This document shows, piece after piece, positions 24,128 to 32,868 of a DNA stretch of 64,000 bases. Position numbers and translations under genes: made by a program. The DNA comes from Oscillospiraceae bacterium. Its GTDB lineage: Bacteria > Bacillota > Clostridia > Oscillospirales > Oscillospiraceae. The number at the start of each line of letters is the position of its first letter. The stretch's first letter is position 1. The notes beneath the pieces are model-generated. The model worked only from the letters and a program-made list of their open reading frames with translations, did not search any database and had not been told where the DNA came from. The stretch is from the NCBI GenBank assembly GCA_015068135.1, contig SVLB01000007.1, forward strand, positions 1-64,000, written 5' to 3'.

Positions 24128-27100
24128 TCAGCCTGCGTCCTGAAGGCGGTTCAGGGCGGCGGTCCAGTAGTTGATCATATCCTGGGCGGTGGAGCCTACG
24201 AAGCGGCTGTAGTAGCCTTCGTAGTTGTCGTAGGTCAGTGCCGCGCCGTAGAGGAAGTACTTGTCGTCGCCGTTACAGTAGCCTACCGTGAAGGTCTTGT
24301 CGAAGGGGGAGGCATCCTCCATGGTGACACTGATGGTATTCCAAAGCTCACCGGGGGCGGTGTAGAAGCCCAAAGTATCGCCAATGGAGAAGGCGTTGAT
24401 CTCGATATCCTTGGTTGCGCCCAGGTTATACTTGCTCACCACCGCACCGGCATGGTAGACGCTGGTAAAGCCGTACTGAGCCAGCAGGGCCGGACGGTTT
24501 TCCTCGGCGGTGTCCCAATAGGTGGTGTTGACCTTCCGGGCATCCTCGATACGGGAGTCCTCCGCGTGGTTAACGGTGGCGGTGTAGGTATAGGTCTCGG
24601 TGCGGATGGTGCCGGAGGCCACGGGAGCCAGGCAATCCAGGTTGTTGCCCACCTGGGCAGCCAGGGTGTGACCGTAGTAATTGGCTCTGGCCTGGCTCTT
24701 GTAGGGATACAGGGTCGCGTTGTAGGCAAGTCCCTCACCGGAGATCTTGGAGTTGGTATTCTGGTTGCCGGCGGCACCCTGGATGAAGGCTACATGCATA
24801 CCGGTGAGTTCCTCGGTCTTATCCCGCATGGGTCCTACGAAGTCCGAGGAGAGATTGGGGATGGTGGCGCTGCCGGTCATGGTGGGGTGGGCCCGCCAGT
24901 TGCACAGCAGGATATCCGTCTTGGTTTCACGGTCAAACTTCAGAAGGTGCATGGTCGGGTCATTCCTGGTCACATGGTAGAAGGGGGTATCGGAGGGGGC
25001 GGAGTTGAAATTATCACCGAAGTAATGCGTCTGACCGTTGGCGTCTGTGTAATAATAATGACGGGTGTGGTTCAGGTCGGTGCCGTTTTGACCGCCGGTG
25101 ACTTCAAAGCTGCCGGTCTGAACGGTGGCTGGTGCCCGGTCCGCCATGGCAAGACGGGCGGATTTGGCAAAGGCGTATGCCAAAAAGCTCTTGTACCGGT
25201 CGATCACGGGAAGACCGGAGTACAGATCCGGGGTGGAGTGGGAGTGGGAGGCGTTGATGTAAATATTCTGCACAGGAACCCCGGTGACGGCGGACATATG
25301 AGCCCGGAGTACATCGGTCACTTCCTTCTGCGGCCGCTGGAGGTCGCAGGCGGCGATGAGAATGGTGTTACCCTCCGCGTCGGTGACGGCAGTGGTGGTC
25401 ACATACAGATCATAGCCTACATACTGATCCACAGCCCGATCTTCGGATCTGCCGAAGCCGCTGAGGGGGACACCCTCGGCAATGGGATTGCCCTCGTAGT
25501 GACCCTGTACCTCTTCGGGGGTGATCAGGACCTTGCTGAAGCCCGCGCTGAAGCCGGAGGTAGTACCGCCCAGGGAAACACCGTTTTCCAGGACAAGAAG
25601 CTTGCCGTTAAAGGTTTTCAGGGTGAAGCCGGGGTTGGAATAGGAAAGACCCGTAATGGAAACGGGGTTATGGCATACCAGAGGGGCGTTGCCGTCTACG
25701 GACAGGTTTACATTGGCACCGGTGCTGAGGTTTACGGTGTTCAGGATGGCACCGTTGCTCAGGTGCAGATCATCTGCCTGGTTGCCGGTGACCTGAGGCG
25801 TTCCGGACAGTACGGTGTTCTTGCCCAGAACATACACGCCGCTGCCGCCCTCGCTGGCCTTGCCACCGGTGATGGTGCCGCCGTAAAGCTCCAGAGTGCC
25901 GCTTCCTGCCACGTGGATATTACCGCCGGTGGTGGCAGAGGTACCGCCGGTGACGGTGCCGCCGTACATCCGGAAGGTGCCGTTGCCGGTGTGGACCGCG
26001 CCGCCCATATTGGCGGTGGTGCCCCGGATGACGCCGTCGTAGAGGTTGAAGGTGGCTCCGTTGAACATGACCAAAGCACCGCCGTTTTTCTCTACCGTAG
26101 CGGTGGAGGAGATCTCACCGCCGTACATATTGAACACAGCGGCAGGGTCTGCCTCGTGACCGGTGCCGTCATGGGACACAGCCACAGAACCGCCGTTGGT
26201 GACACGGGCACCGGTACCGGTGAGCTTACCGCCGTAAAGATTGGTGGTACTGTTGTAGTAGCAGTACATAACGGTGCCGTGAACTTCACCGGAGGTGATG
26301 GTTTGGGTACCGGTGATACCGCCCTCGCAGTCGTCTGTATGGCAGTCGTAAAGGTTCAGGGTGCCGTAATTGCGGATCACACGGCTGGAGCTGGTGAGGG
26401 TGTGACCGTTCAGACAGATGGTCACGGTGGTGTTGGGGGCGATCCGCAGGGTCTTGGACCCCAGGTCTACATCCTCGGTCAGATAGTAAGTACCTGCCGG
26501 GACGTTATAATAAACACGACCGCCGATGGTGACCTCCTTGAGCATACTGAGGAAGGCGGCGCTGCTCTTGCCCTTGCTGTACCAAAGGCTGTCCTTGGCA
26601 TGGTGGTAGGAGGCGATATCCCAGGACATCATGGTATGAGAGTAAAGTCCGCTGAGCTTGTCAATGGCCCGGCGCAGGGGAAGGGCCTGGCTGGCATAGA
26701 TGCTGTCCACCTTTTCGCACATGGTCCTGAAATCGTAGGAAACGGGATTGGTTTCGATCTCGGTGCCGTCCTTCAGGGTGAAGAACACATTGGCGTATAC
26801 CGGTTCTTCGGCGTAGTTTTCCACATCAAAGTTGCTCAGCAGCAGGGAAAGCTCCTGACCGCCTGTGAGCTTGTCACCGGCAAATGCACGGGTTACGCTC
26901 TGGCGGCCCTCCAGCCAAAGGCGGAAGCCGTAGCTGCCGAGGACATTTTTCACCGTTTCAGAACCGGCAAAATGGGCCTTGTAGCCGAAGCCCACATCGC
27001 CGGGACGCAGGGACAGCTTGGTGATGCCCAAATAGATCCGGTGGAAGCTGTACTTGCCCTCCTCTTGCAGAGCCAGGTACCGCTGCAGATCGGCGGTCTT

Positions 27101-28369
27101 CCAGCTGGTGACCACCTGACCGCCTGCGGCGGTGCATTCCAGAGTACCGGCACCGGGGTCGGTGTAATACTGGGTCACGGAGTCCAGGGCGTACAGATCC
27201 GCCTTCAGGGTCAGATTTGTGATGTGATGACCGTTTAAGTCAATGGGAACGGATTGGCTAAGGGTAGTAGGCACATGGGAATCGGCCACCATATAGACGG
27301 TAGAACCGGTCTTGGCGGCTGCAGCCTCCAGGGCCTCCGCCAAGGTCAGATACTGGCCGGTAACGGTGCCTGCGCTGTTTCGGACGAAGGCTACCTCCGT
27401 GCCGGAATTGGCATAGCGGATGCCGGTGGTTATGGTGGGCTGGGTCTCGGTGTTGATAAAGTGGATATTGCCGCCGCAAAGCTCAGCAGTACCACCGGTG
27501 ATCAATACAGGATGCTCCGCAGTGCCTGCGAGCTTCAGGGTTGCGTTGCTGCCAATGCAGATATTGCCGCCGTAGCCCCACTTTCCACCGCCGGACATCT
27601 TGACAGTGCCGTCTGCGATGGTGCCGCCGTAGATATTCAGGATACTGCTGTGCATCACGTTGATGTTGCCACCGGCCTGGGCAACGCCGCCGTATAAGTA
27701 GCCGTTATAGATATTGGCGGTACTGGCATAGGTTTCTGAGCCGGTAGAGCCGCCCTGGGCAAACCGGTCCTGGGCGATGGCAAACAGACCGCCATGTTGG
27801 CGACCGCTGTGCTCCGGGGCGGTGAAGTTACCGCCGTAAATGTTCAAAGTGGAGGTGGAGTAGGTGTAGCAAATGGGACCGTTGGGGCTGCTGCCGCCGA
27901 TGATCGTGCCGTAGAAGGCATTGCCATCATAGGAGCAGTCGCAGATGTTCAGCACCGACTGCTGACCCACACCCTTGAACACCCGGTCCCGGGTGGTGGA
28001 GAGCGTATAGCCGTTGAGGCAGAGGGTGATGGTCTTGGCCTTGTCCAGGACATAATAATTTATGTCCTCATCTGCGTCGTCGGTGTCAACTCCGGTCATA
28101 TCGCCGATGATATTGGGGGATTTGGTCAGCTTAATATCGCAGGTCAGATAATAAGCACCGCTTTCCAGCTTACCAAAGTCAAGATCCTCGGAAAGGGGAG
28201 TCCAGTCGGTAACGGTACTGCACTGATGGTCACCCACGCCCTCGGCGGCACCGCCGCAGACGCAATGCCCGGCAGCACTGTGGGGGTGGGGAACGTCCTC
28301 AGCCTGGGCTGTCAGGCACAGACCCAGGATCATACAGAGGGTGAGCAGGAAAAATAAGATTTTTCGCAT
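24128..28369 (-). CDS. Giant secreted protein: beta-helix repeats plus neutral ceramidase-like domain
   Basis: This 1413-residue exported protein has a signal peptide (MRKILFFLLTLCMILGLC, cut after TAQA near residue 23). A short Cys/His motif HCVCGG follows, then two right-handed beta-helix blocks (about residues 50-330 and 640-930) with repeated NIYGGT, LYGGK or MYGGE rungs, which are common in carbohydrate-binding or adhesive proteins. The last 430 or so residues resemble the neutral/alkaline ceramidase family: ACDLQRP, NIYINASHSHSTPD with the metal-binding histidines, NWRAHPTMTG and IQGAAGNQN. I saw no sortase, SLH or dockerin signal. The ATG at 28369 has GGAGG 9 nt upstream; the in-frame ATG at 28537 would precede the signal peptide. 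It may bind glycans and cut an amide- or ester-linked lipid. Architecture is seen; substrate is unknown. Confidence 0.8.
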   Translation of the reverse strand: MRKILFFLLTLCMILGLCLTAQAEDVPHPHSAAGHCVCGGAAEGVGDHQCSTVTDWTPLSEDLDFGKLESGAYYLTCDIKLTKSPNIIGDMTGVDTDDADEDINYYVLDKAKTITLCLNGYTLSTTRDRVFKGVGQQSVLNICDCSYDGNAFYGTIIGGSSPNGPICYTYSTSTLNIYGGNFTAPEHSGRQHGGLFAIAQDRFAQGGSTGSETYASTANIYNGYLYGGVAQAGGNINVMHSSILNIYGGTIADGTVKMSGGGKWGYGGNICIGSNATLKLAGTAEHPVLITGGTAELCGGNIHFINTETQPTITTGIRYANSGTEVAFVRNSAGTVTGQYLTLAEALEAAAAKTGSTVYMVADSHVPTTLSQSVPIDLNGHHITNLTLKADLYALDSVTQYYTDPGAGTLECTAAGGQVVTSWKTADLQRYLALQEEGKYSFHRIYLGITKLSLRPGDVGFGYKAHFAGSETVKNVLGSYGFRLWLEGRQSVTRAFAGDKLTGGQELSLLLSNFDVENYAEEPVYANVFFTLKDGTEIETNPVSYDFRTMCEKVDSIYASQALPLRRAIDKLSGLYSHTMMSWDIASYHHAKDSLWYSKGKSSAAFLSMLKEVTIGGRVYYNVPAGTYYLTEDVDLGSKTLRIAPNTTVTICLNGHTLTSSSRVIRNYGTLNLYDCHTDDCEGGITGTQTITSGEVHGTVMYCYYNSTTNLYGGKLTGTGARVTNGGSVAVSHDGTGHEADPAAVFNMYGGEISSTATVEKNGGALVMFNGATFNLYDGVIRGTTANMGGAVHTGNGTFRMYGGTVTGGTSATTGGNIHVAGSGTLELYGGTITGGKASEGGSGVYVLGKNTVLSGTPQVTGNQADDLHLSNGAILNTVNLSTGANVNLSVDGNAPLVCHNPVSITGLSYSNPGFTLKTFNGKLLVLENGVSLGGTTSGFSAGFSKVLITPEEVQGHYEGNPIAEGVPLSGFGRSEDRAVDQYVGYDLYVTTTAVTDAEGNTILIAACDLQRPQKEVTDVLRAHMSAVTGVPVQNIYINASHSHSTPDLYSGLPVIDRYKSFLAYAFAKSARLAMADRAPATVQTGSFEVTGGQNGTDLNHTRHYYYTDANGQTHYFGDNFNSAPSDTPFYHVTRNDPTMHLLKFDRETKTDILLCNWRAHPTMTGSATIPNLSSDFVGPMRDKTEELTGMHVAFIQGAAGNQNTNSKISGEGLAYNATLYPYKSQARANYYGHTLAAQVGNNLDCLAPVASGTIRTETYTYTATVNHAEDSRIEDARKVNTTYWDTAEENRPALLAQYGFTSVYHAGAVVSKYNLGATKDIEINAFSIGDTLGFYTAPGELWNTISVTMEDASPFDKTFTVGYCNGDDKYFLYGAALTYDNYEGYYSRFVGSTAQDMINYWTAALNRLQDAG

Positions 28370-28402
28370 AGAGTTCGCCTCCGGATATAATTTTCTGATT
28401 TT

Positions 28403-28431
28403 ATTATATCGTATTGGTCGGTAAAATGCAA
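28403..28431 (-). promoter_or_regulatory. Promoter of the giant secreted-protein gene
   Basis: On the minus strand TTGCAT (28431-28426), 17 bp, TATAAT (28408-28403), ending 33 bp before the ATG. Confidence 0.65.
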
Positions 28432-28559
28432 GAAATCCCTGTGGCTTTTTTAGGAAACTCCATGCCGTTGACACGTTTTGCAAGGAAAAATGATCCTTTT
28501 TCCAATGCCCAAAGAAAGGATCTGTGATATAATGCAAGAAAAATACAAAGGAGCAGACT

Positions 28560-30782
28560 ATGCGTACGGAAACTGCGTTGACGAAGGCTTTGTTTTCCCT
28601 GCCGGGGCAGACTGCCCGGGAGGTTTCGATCCCCCATACCTGGAATGCCCTGGACGGGCAGGATGGGGGTGCGGATTATTTCCGGGGTGTGGGTACCTAC
28701 AAGATCTGCCTGCCTGATCCCACACCGGGCAAGCGGCAGTATATTGAGATCCAGGGTGCCAACCATATAGCGAGGGTCTGGTGCAATGGCAGCTTTTTGG
28801 GGGAGCATCGGGGCGGCTTTTCTGCCTTTCGGTTTGAGCTGACGGCCTGGATGCGGGAAAGGGAGAATACCCTGTCCGTGGAGGTGACCAACGAGGTCTG
28901 CCAGGTATATCCCCAGCGGGCGGATTTTACCTTCTTTGGAGGCCTGTACCGGCAGGTGCGGTGGATCGAAACGGAGCAGGCCCATTTTGACCTTTTGAAG
29001 GATGGCTCCCAGGGGGTGTTCGTGACCCCGTGGGTCAGCGGCAGGACCCGGGTGGATGTGTTTCCGGTACATGCCGAAGGCGGCACGGTTCGGGTGCGGC
29101 TTTTGGATGGAGAAGGCCAGTGCGTGGCCCAGGGAGAATATCCTGCGTTGGATCACACCTATGGCTATCTGACAGTGGAACAGCCCCATCTGTGGCAGGG
29201 TGTGGAGGACCCCTATCTGTATACCCTGGAGGCAGAGCTTTGGGTGGAAGATGCCCTCTGCGACCGGGTCTGTACGGACTACGGTTACCGCTCCTTCCGG
29301 GTGGATGCGGCAACGGGCTTTTGGCTCAACGGCAAGTCCCATCCCCTTCACGGTGTATGCCGTCACCAGTGCCGTAAGGACAAGGGCTGGGCTATCAGCC
29401 GGGAGGATCATGAGGAGGATATGGACCTGATCTGCCAGGTGGGCGCCAACACCATCCGCTTGGCCCACTATCAGCATGACGGCTATTTCTATGACCTGTG
29501 CGACCAAAGGGGCATGGTGGTTTGGGCGGAGATCCCCTTTATCAGCCAGTTTTTGGAGAGCCGGGAGGCTTACGACAACACGATCAGCCAAATGACCGAG
29601 CTGATCGCGCAGAATTACAATCACCCGTCCATTTGCTTCTGGGGCATCGGCAACGAGTTGACCATCGGCGGCTTCCAGGAGGCACTGTACCGGAACCTGT
29701 GGGATCTGAACGCCCTGTGCAAGAGGATGGACCCCAGCCGCCTGACGACCATGGCGCAGATAGCTTCTGTCCCCCATGGGTCTGAGCATAATTATATTAC
29801 CGATGTGGTCAGCTATAACTATTATTTCGGCTGGTACAACCGGGAGATCGCCGACAATGGCCCTGCCTTTGACCGGTTCCATGCCCTGAACCCGGACCGT
29901 CCCTTCGGCATTTCCGAATACGGTGTGGATCATTATGTGGGATGGCACAGCGCAACGCCCATCAACCACGATTATACAGAGGAATACGCGGTCATCTACC
30001 ATCACGAATTGCTCAAGACCTTTGCCGCCCGTCCCTATATCTGGGCCACCCATATGTGGAATATGTTCGATTTTGCGGTAGATGCCCGGGACGAGGGCGG
30101 CATAAAGGGACTCAACACCAAGGGCCTTGTGAGCCATGACCGAAAGCTCCGAAAGGATTCCTACTATGTATACCAGGCCTTTTGGACGAAAGCACCCATG
30201 GTCCATATCACGGGCCGGCGGTTTGCCGACCGGGCACCGGGGGAGCGCACTGTCCGGGTATTTACCAACGGCGACACGGTGACGCTGGAGCTGAACGGAA
30301 AGGTGTACGGGACCCGTGGCGTGGTGGATCATCAGGCGGTGTTCGAGGAGCTGCCCCTGGCAGAGGGAGAAAATGTGCTTACTGCCAGCATTGACGGCGC
30401 AAAGGATACCATCACCCTCAACGGAGTCAAGACCCACAATACCGCCTACGATCTGCCGGATCTGGAGGAGGCTATGCAGGCCGGAAACTGGTTTGAGGAG
30501 GCTCTGGACGGGGAGAAGACGGCGGAGGATTCCGGCTACGATGTGACGGTACCGATCGGCATTTTGCTGGAGGATCCCCAGTGCCTGCGGGCGGTGAAGG
30601 GGTGGATCATGCGATCCTCCATGCCCCAGAGCCTGAAGCTGGTGGCGGTAGCCCGGCTGACCAACTGGCGGGCTATGTGGGCAGACCGCACCCTGGATCA
30701 GCTGAGCCAGCTTCAAAAGAATATTGCCCCGGAGGAGTTTGCCACACTGGATAAGCTCCTCAGACGGATCAAACGAACCTGA
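28560..30782 (+). CDS. Glycoside hydrolase family 2 beta-galactosidase-like enzyme
   Basis: This 740-residue GH2 protein has an N-terminal jelly-roll (ALFSLPGQTAREVSIPHTWN), an immunoglobulin-like domain, the TIM barrel from about residue 265 (HGVCRHQCRKDKGWAIS), and a C-terminal tail that includes a small Ig-like segment (VRVFTNGDTVTLELNGK). Acid/base Glu366 is in WGIGNELT and nucleophile Glu453 in ISEYGVDH. No signal peptide is present, so it works inside the cell on imported glycosides; beta-galactosidase or beta-glucuronidase activity is possible. The ATG at 28560 has AAGGAG 6 nt upstream. It is divergent from the giant secreted protein and may use products of that system. A strong terminator follows. 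Confidence 0.88.
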   Translation: MRTETALTKALFSLPGQTAREVSIPHTWNALDGQDGGADYFRGVGTYKICLPDPTPGKRQYIEIQGANHIARVWCNGSFLGEHRGGFSAFRFELTAWMRERENTLSVEVTNEVCQVYPQRADFTFFGGLYRQVRWIETEQAHFDLLKDGSQGVFVTPWVSGRTRVDVFPVHAEGGTVRVRLLDGEGQCVAQGEYPALDHTYGYLTVEQPHLWQGVEDPYLYTLEAELWVEDALCDRVCTDYGYRSFRVDAATGFWLNGKSHPLHGVCRHQCRKDKGWAISREDHEEDMDLICQVGANTIRLAHYQHDGYFYDLCDQRGMVVWAEIPFISQFLESREAYDNTISQMTELIAQNYNHPSICFWGIGNELTIGGFQEALYRNLWDLNALCKRMDPSRLTTMAQIASVPHGSEHNYITDVVSYNYYFGWYNREIADNGPAFDRFHALNPDRPFGISEYGVDHYVGWHSATPINHDYTEEYAVIYHHELLKTFAARPYIWATHMWNMFDFAVDARDEGGIKGLNTKGLVSHDRKLRKDSYYVYQAFWTKAPMVHITGRRFADRAPGERTVRVFTNGDTVTLELNGKVYGTRGVVDHQAVFEELPLAEGENVLTASIDGAKDTITLNGVKTHNTAYDLPDLEEAMQAGNWFEEALDGEKTAEDSGYDVTVPIGILLEDPQCLRAVKGWIMRSSMPQSLKLVAVARLTNWRAMWADRTLDQLSQLQKNIAPEEFATLDKLLRRIKRT

Positions 30783-30791
30783 AAAAAGTAA

Positions 30792-30831
30792 CCAGCCCGG
30801 TATTTTTGCAAAATACCGGGCTGGCGTTTTT
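30792..30831 (+). terminator. Rho-independent terminator of the GH2 gene
   Basis: A 15-bp perfect stem (30792-30806 with 30810-30824) is followed by CGTTTTTT. Confidence 0.9.
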
Positions 30832-30902
30832 TCGGGAAACCGATTGCTGGGAATCAAAAACTACCGACAAAGGCTTCTCCCGAGGGGAGAAGGCTGGTGG
30901 AC

Positions 30903-31502
30903 TCAGGCCTTGGTGAAGGTGGCGAGCAGGGACTGCACGGTGTCAGCGTCATAGCTGCCCACGGTGATGCAGCAGATATATTTACCGCTCTTGACACAGA
31001 CTACGGTCTCATAGAAGGCGGTGCCGGCGATCTCACCGTAGACCTCCACAGCGGCATGGGTGCTGCCGGCAAAGGTCAGGGAGGTGACCTGGGCATCCAC
31101 ATTGGTCATACCAATGTATTCCAAAGCGGTGGGAACGCTTTTTACAGCCACCTGGGCATAGCCCTGCTCACTGAGGGAGGCGGGATTCAGCTTTTCAATG
31201 ACTACGTTCACAGAGGAAACGCCGCCGTCTACAGTGGCATAGAGGGGATAGGTAAGACCGGTGTCTTCCAGGTTCTGTCTCAGACCTTCCGCATCCAAGG
31301 GCTTATCCAGCATGACCTGGGCAGTCTCCTGGAAGGTACACACATCCCAGTCGGAGGGGAGGGTGGTCTGGAAACCGAAATACTCGTTTTTGTAGCTTTG
31401 ACCGGTGACAGCGCCCAAAATATCGGGCTCCTTATCGGCGCCGCAGGCGCTCATGCATACGATCAGGCAGAGGGCAAGGGTGAGGCTAAGTAATTTTTTC
31501 AT
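30903..31502 (-). CDS. Secreted lipoprotein of unknown function
   Basis: This 199-residue lipoprotein starts MKKLLSLTLALCLIVCMSAC, with lipobox MSAC and the anchoring Cys near residue 20, so it is held on the outer face of the membrane. The mature part (FGFQTTLPSDWDVCTFQE onward) has the look of PsbP/Mog1-like or TPM-adjacent lipoprotein folds common in Clostridia, but I do not recognise a specific family. I chose the ATG at 31502, 8 nt after AAAGGA, over the ATG at 31508. It lies downstream of citXG on the same strand, with 37 bp between, so read-through from the citrate lyase accessory operon is possible. Confidence 0.7.
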   Translation of the reverse strand: MKKLLSLTLALCLIVCMSACGADKEPDILGAVTGQSYKNEYFGFQTTLPSDWDVCTFQETAQVMLDKPLDAEGLRQNLEDTGLTYPLYATVDGGVSSVNVVIEKLNPASLSEQGYAQVAVKSVPTALEYIGMTNVDAQVTSLTFAGSTHAAVEVYGEIAGTAFYETVVCVKSGKYICCITVGSYDADTVQSLLATFTKA

Positions 31503-31539
31503 GATCATATTCCTTTCGTTGTTATGATTTCATCCTTTT

Positions 31540-32868
31540 TTAGGATAGAATACGGTGAATAAAGCAGGTCAGGGCCAAAAGATCCGCACTGCCTCCGGGG
31601 GAGAGGTTCTTTTGGATAAATTCCCGATCCAGTTGGGAGATGGCATCCATGGAGGGGAAGGGGGTCTCTTCCAGCATCCGGGACAATTGGGTTTTCAGGG
31701 CAAGCTGGGCATCCCTGCCGCCCCGGCGGATGAGATTGGTATCATCGGTGGCAGCGATCAGGTGCAGAAGGGTCACAGCCAAAGCGTCGTTTTCCGAAAG
31801 GCCTTTGCCCAGGGCCTCCCGAAGAACGGGAAGTCCCACCTGCAAAACTGCGGGAAACCCTGCCTCTGCCTGACCCCGGACACCCGTAAGGCCATATTGG
31901 GAGAATTGAAGCTCTCCGGCGGTCTTGGGTTCTTCCACGGAAAGCTCTTTGGTGATCCCCCGGCAGAAGGCTCCGCACTGGGCAAGAAGGCTGCGTTCTG
32001 TCCATTTGTCAGGAGGAATACGGCCTGCGGCGGCGCACAAGAGTCCCAAAGAGAAGATCGCCCCTTTGTGGGTATTGGCACCGAAGGTGGCCTTGTACAT
32101 GGTCTGTTCTGCCTCCAGTCCCTTAGGGCGCAGACGGGAAAGGACCTCGGCATCGGGCAGATCCCGGGTCAGGAAGCCTTCTTCCGCGCAGGCGCAGAAA
32201 TAGGGACGCAGGGCGGTGGCGCTGGCAAAAAAGTGGCGGATGTCCATGTCCTTATGGGCACCGCTGTTATTGCGGTCCACAAGACCGGGCTTGGGGGTCA
32301 CGTTCACCTCCCGGATCAGGGCCTGATAGGCCTGCACCGCGATATACTCGCAGAAATACTGCCTTGCGGTCATGTACAGCAAAAAGCCGGTGCGGTCTGT
32401 CAGGGCTTCCAGGCTGTGGGCCCGGGTGGAGGCGCAAAGGAAGGCATCGTTATCGCAAAGAAGGCAGGTCCGGGGCTTGGCACCCAGGGCTTCCCGGCCG
32501 ATCTTTTGACCGTCGGTGTCCAGCACATCCATGTCAAAAAGTCTGCCGATGGGGGCGATGTCCTCTAAGTCCATGGCGGCAGCCTTCAGGCTTTTGGCGT
32601 CGGTATCTGCTACGCAGAAGCATTCGCAGCCCGTGGGCCGGTAATGGGCTTCAAAATGGAGAAGTGTATCCGCCAGGGAATCCTGCAGCAGCTTACAGCC
32701 CACAAAAAAGCCGATGGCAACATCCCGGTCCAGCTTCACGGGGCCGGGAATATTCATGGTAAAGGATAAAAGGGGCTTTTGAAACTGGGAAAGCAATTCC
32801 TTCTGCCTGAAAACCCGCTTCTCCCGGGCATCCAGAATTTCTGTCAATGTCGGTTCCATGACGATCAT
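31540..32868 (-). CDS. citXG: CitX-CitG fusion, citrate lyase prosthetic-group synthesis and transfer
   Basis: This 442-residue protein fuses two citrate lyase maturation enzymes. Residues 1 to about 170 are CitX (apo-citrate lyase phosphoribosyl-dephospho-CoA transferase), with IGRLFDMDVLD and PRTCLLC. Residues from about 180 are CitG (triphosphoribosyl-dephospho-CoA synthase), with VTPKPGLVDRNNSGAHKDMD and FGANTHKG. Together they make the CoA-like cofactor and attach it to the acyl carrier CitD. The start at 32868 overlaps the stop of the preceding gene as ATGA, indicating translational coupling; an ATG at 32859 is possible. Such fusions are known in other bacteria. It is the third gene of the leftward citC operon. 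Confidence 0.92.
   Translation of the reverse strand: MIVMEPTLTEILDAREKRVFRQKELLSQFQKPLLSFTMNIPGPVKLDRDVAIGFFVGCKLLQDSLADTLLHFEAHYRPTGCECFCVADTDAKSLKAAAMDLEDIAPIGRLFDMDVLDTDGQKIGREALGAKPRTCLLCDNDAFLCASTRAHSLEALTDRTGFLLYMTARQYFCEYIAVQAYQALIREVNVTPKPGLVDRNNSGAHKDMDIRHFFASATALRPYFCACAEEGFLTRDLPDAEVLSRLRPKGLEAEQTMYKATFGANTHKGAIFSLGLLCAAAGRIPPDKWTERSLLAQCGAFCRGITKELSVEEPKTAGELQFSQYGLTGVRGQAEAGFPAVLQVGLPVLREALGKGLSENDALAVTLLHLIAATDDTNLIRRGGRDAQLALKTQLSRMLEETPFPSMDAISQLDREFIQKNLSPGGSADLLALTCFIHRILS

Noticed and set aside
24452-27238. 928-codon + strand frame inside the giant secreted-protein gene
   Set aside because: It is the antisense of a Gly/Thr-rich repeat gene. Its Gly/Val-rich translation just reflects the beta-helix codons.
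28404-30857. 817-codon minus-strand frame opposite the GH2 gene
   Set aside because: The GH2 catalytic motifs are all on the + strand; this frame has no supported start or domain.
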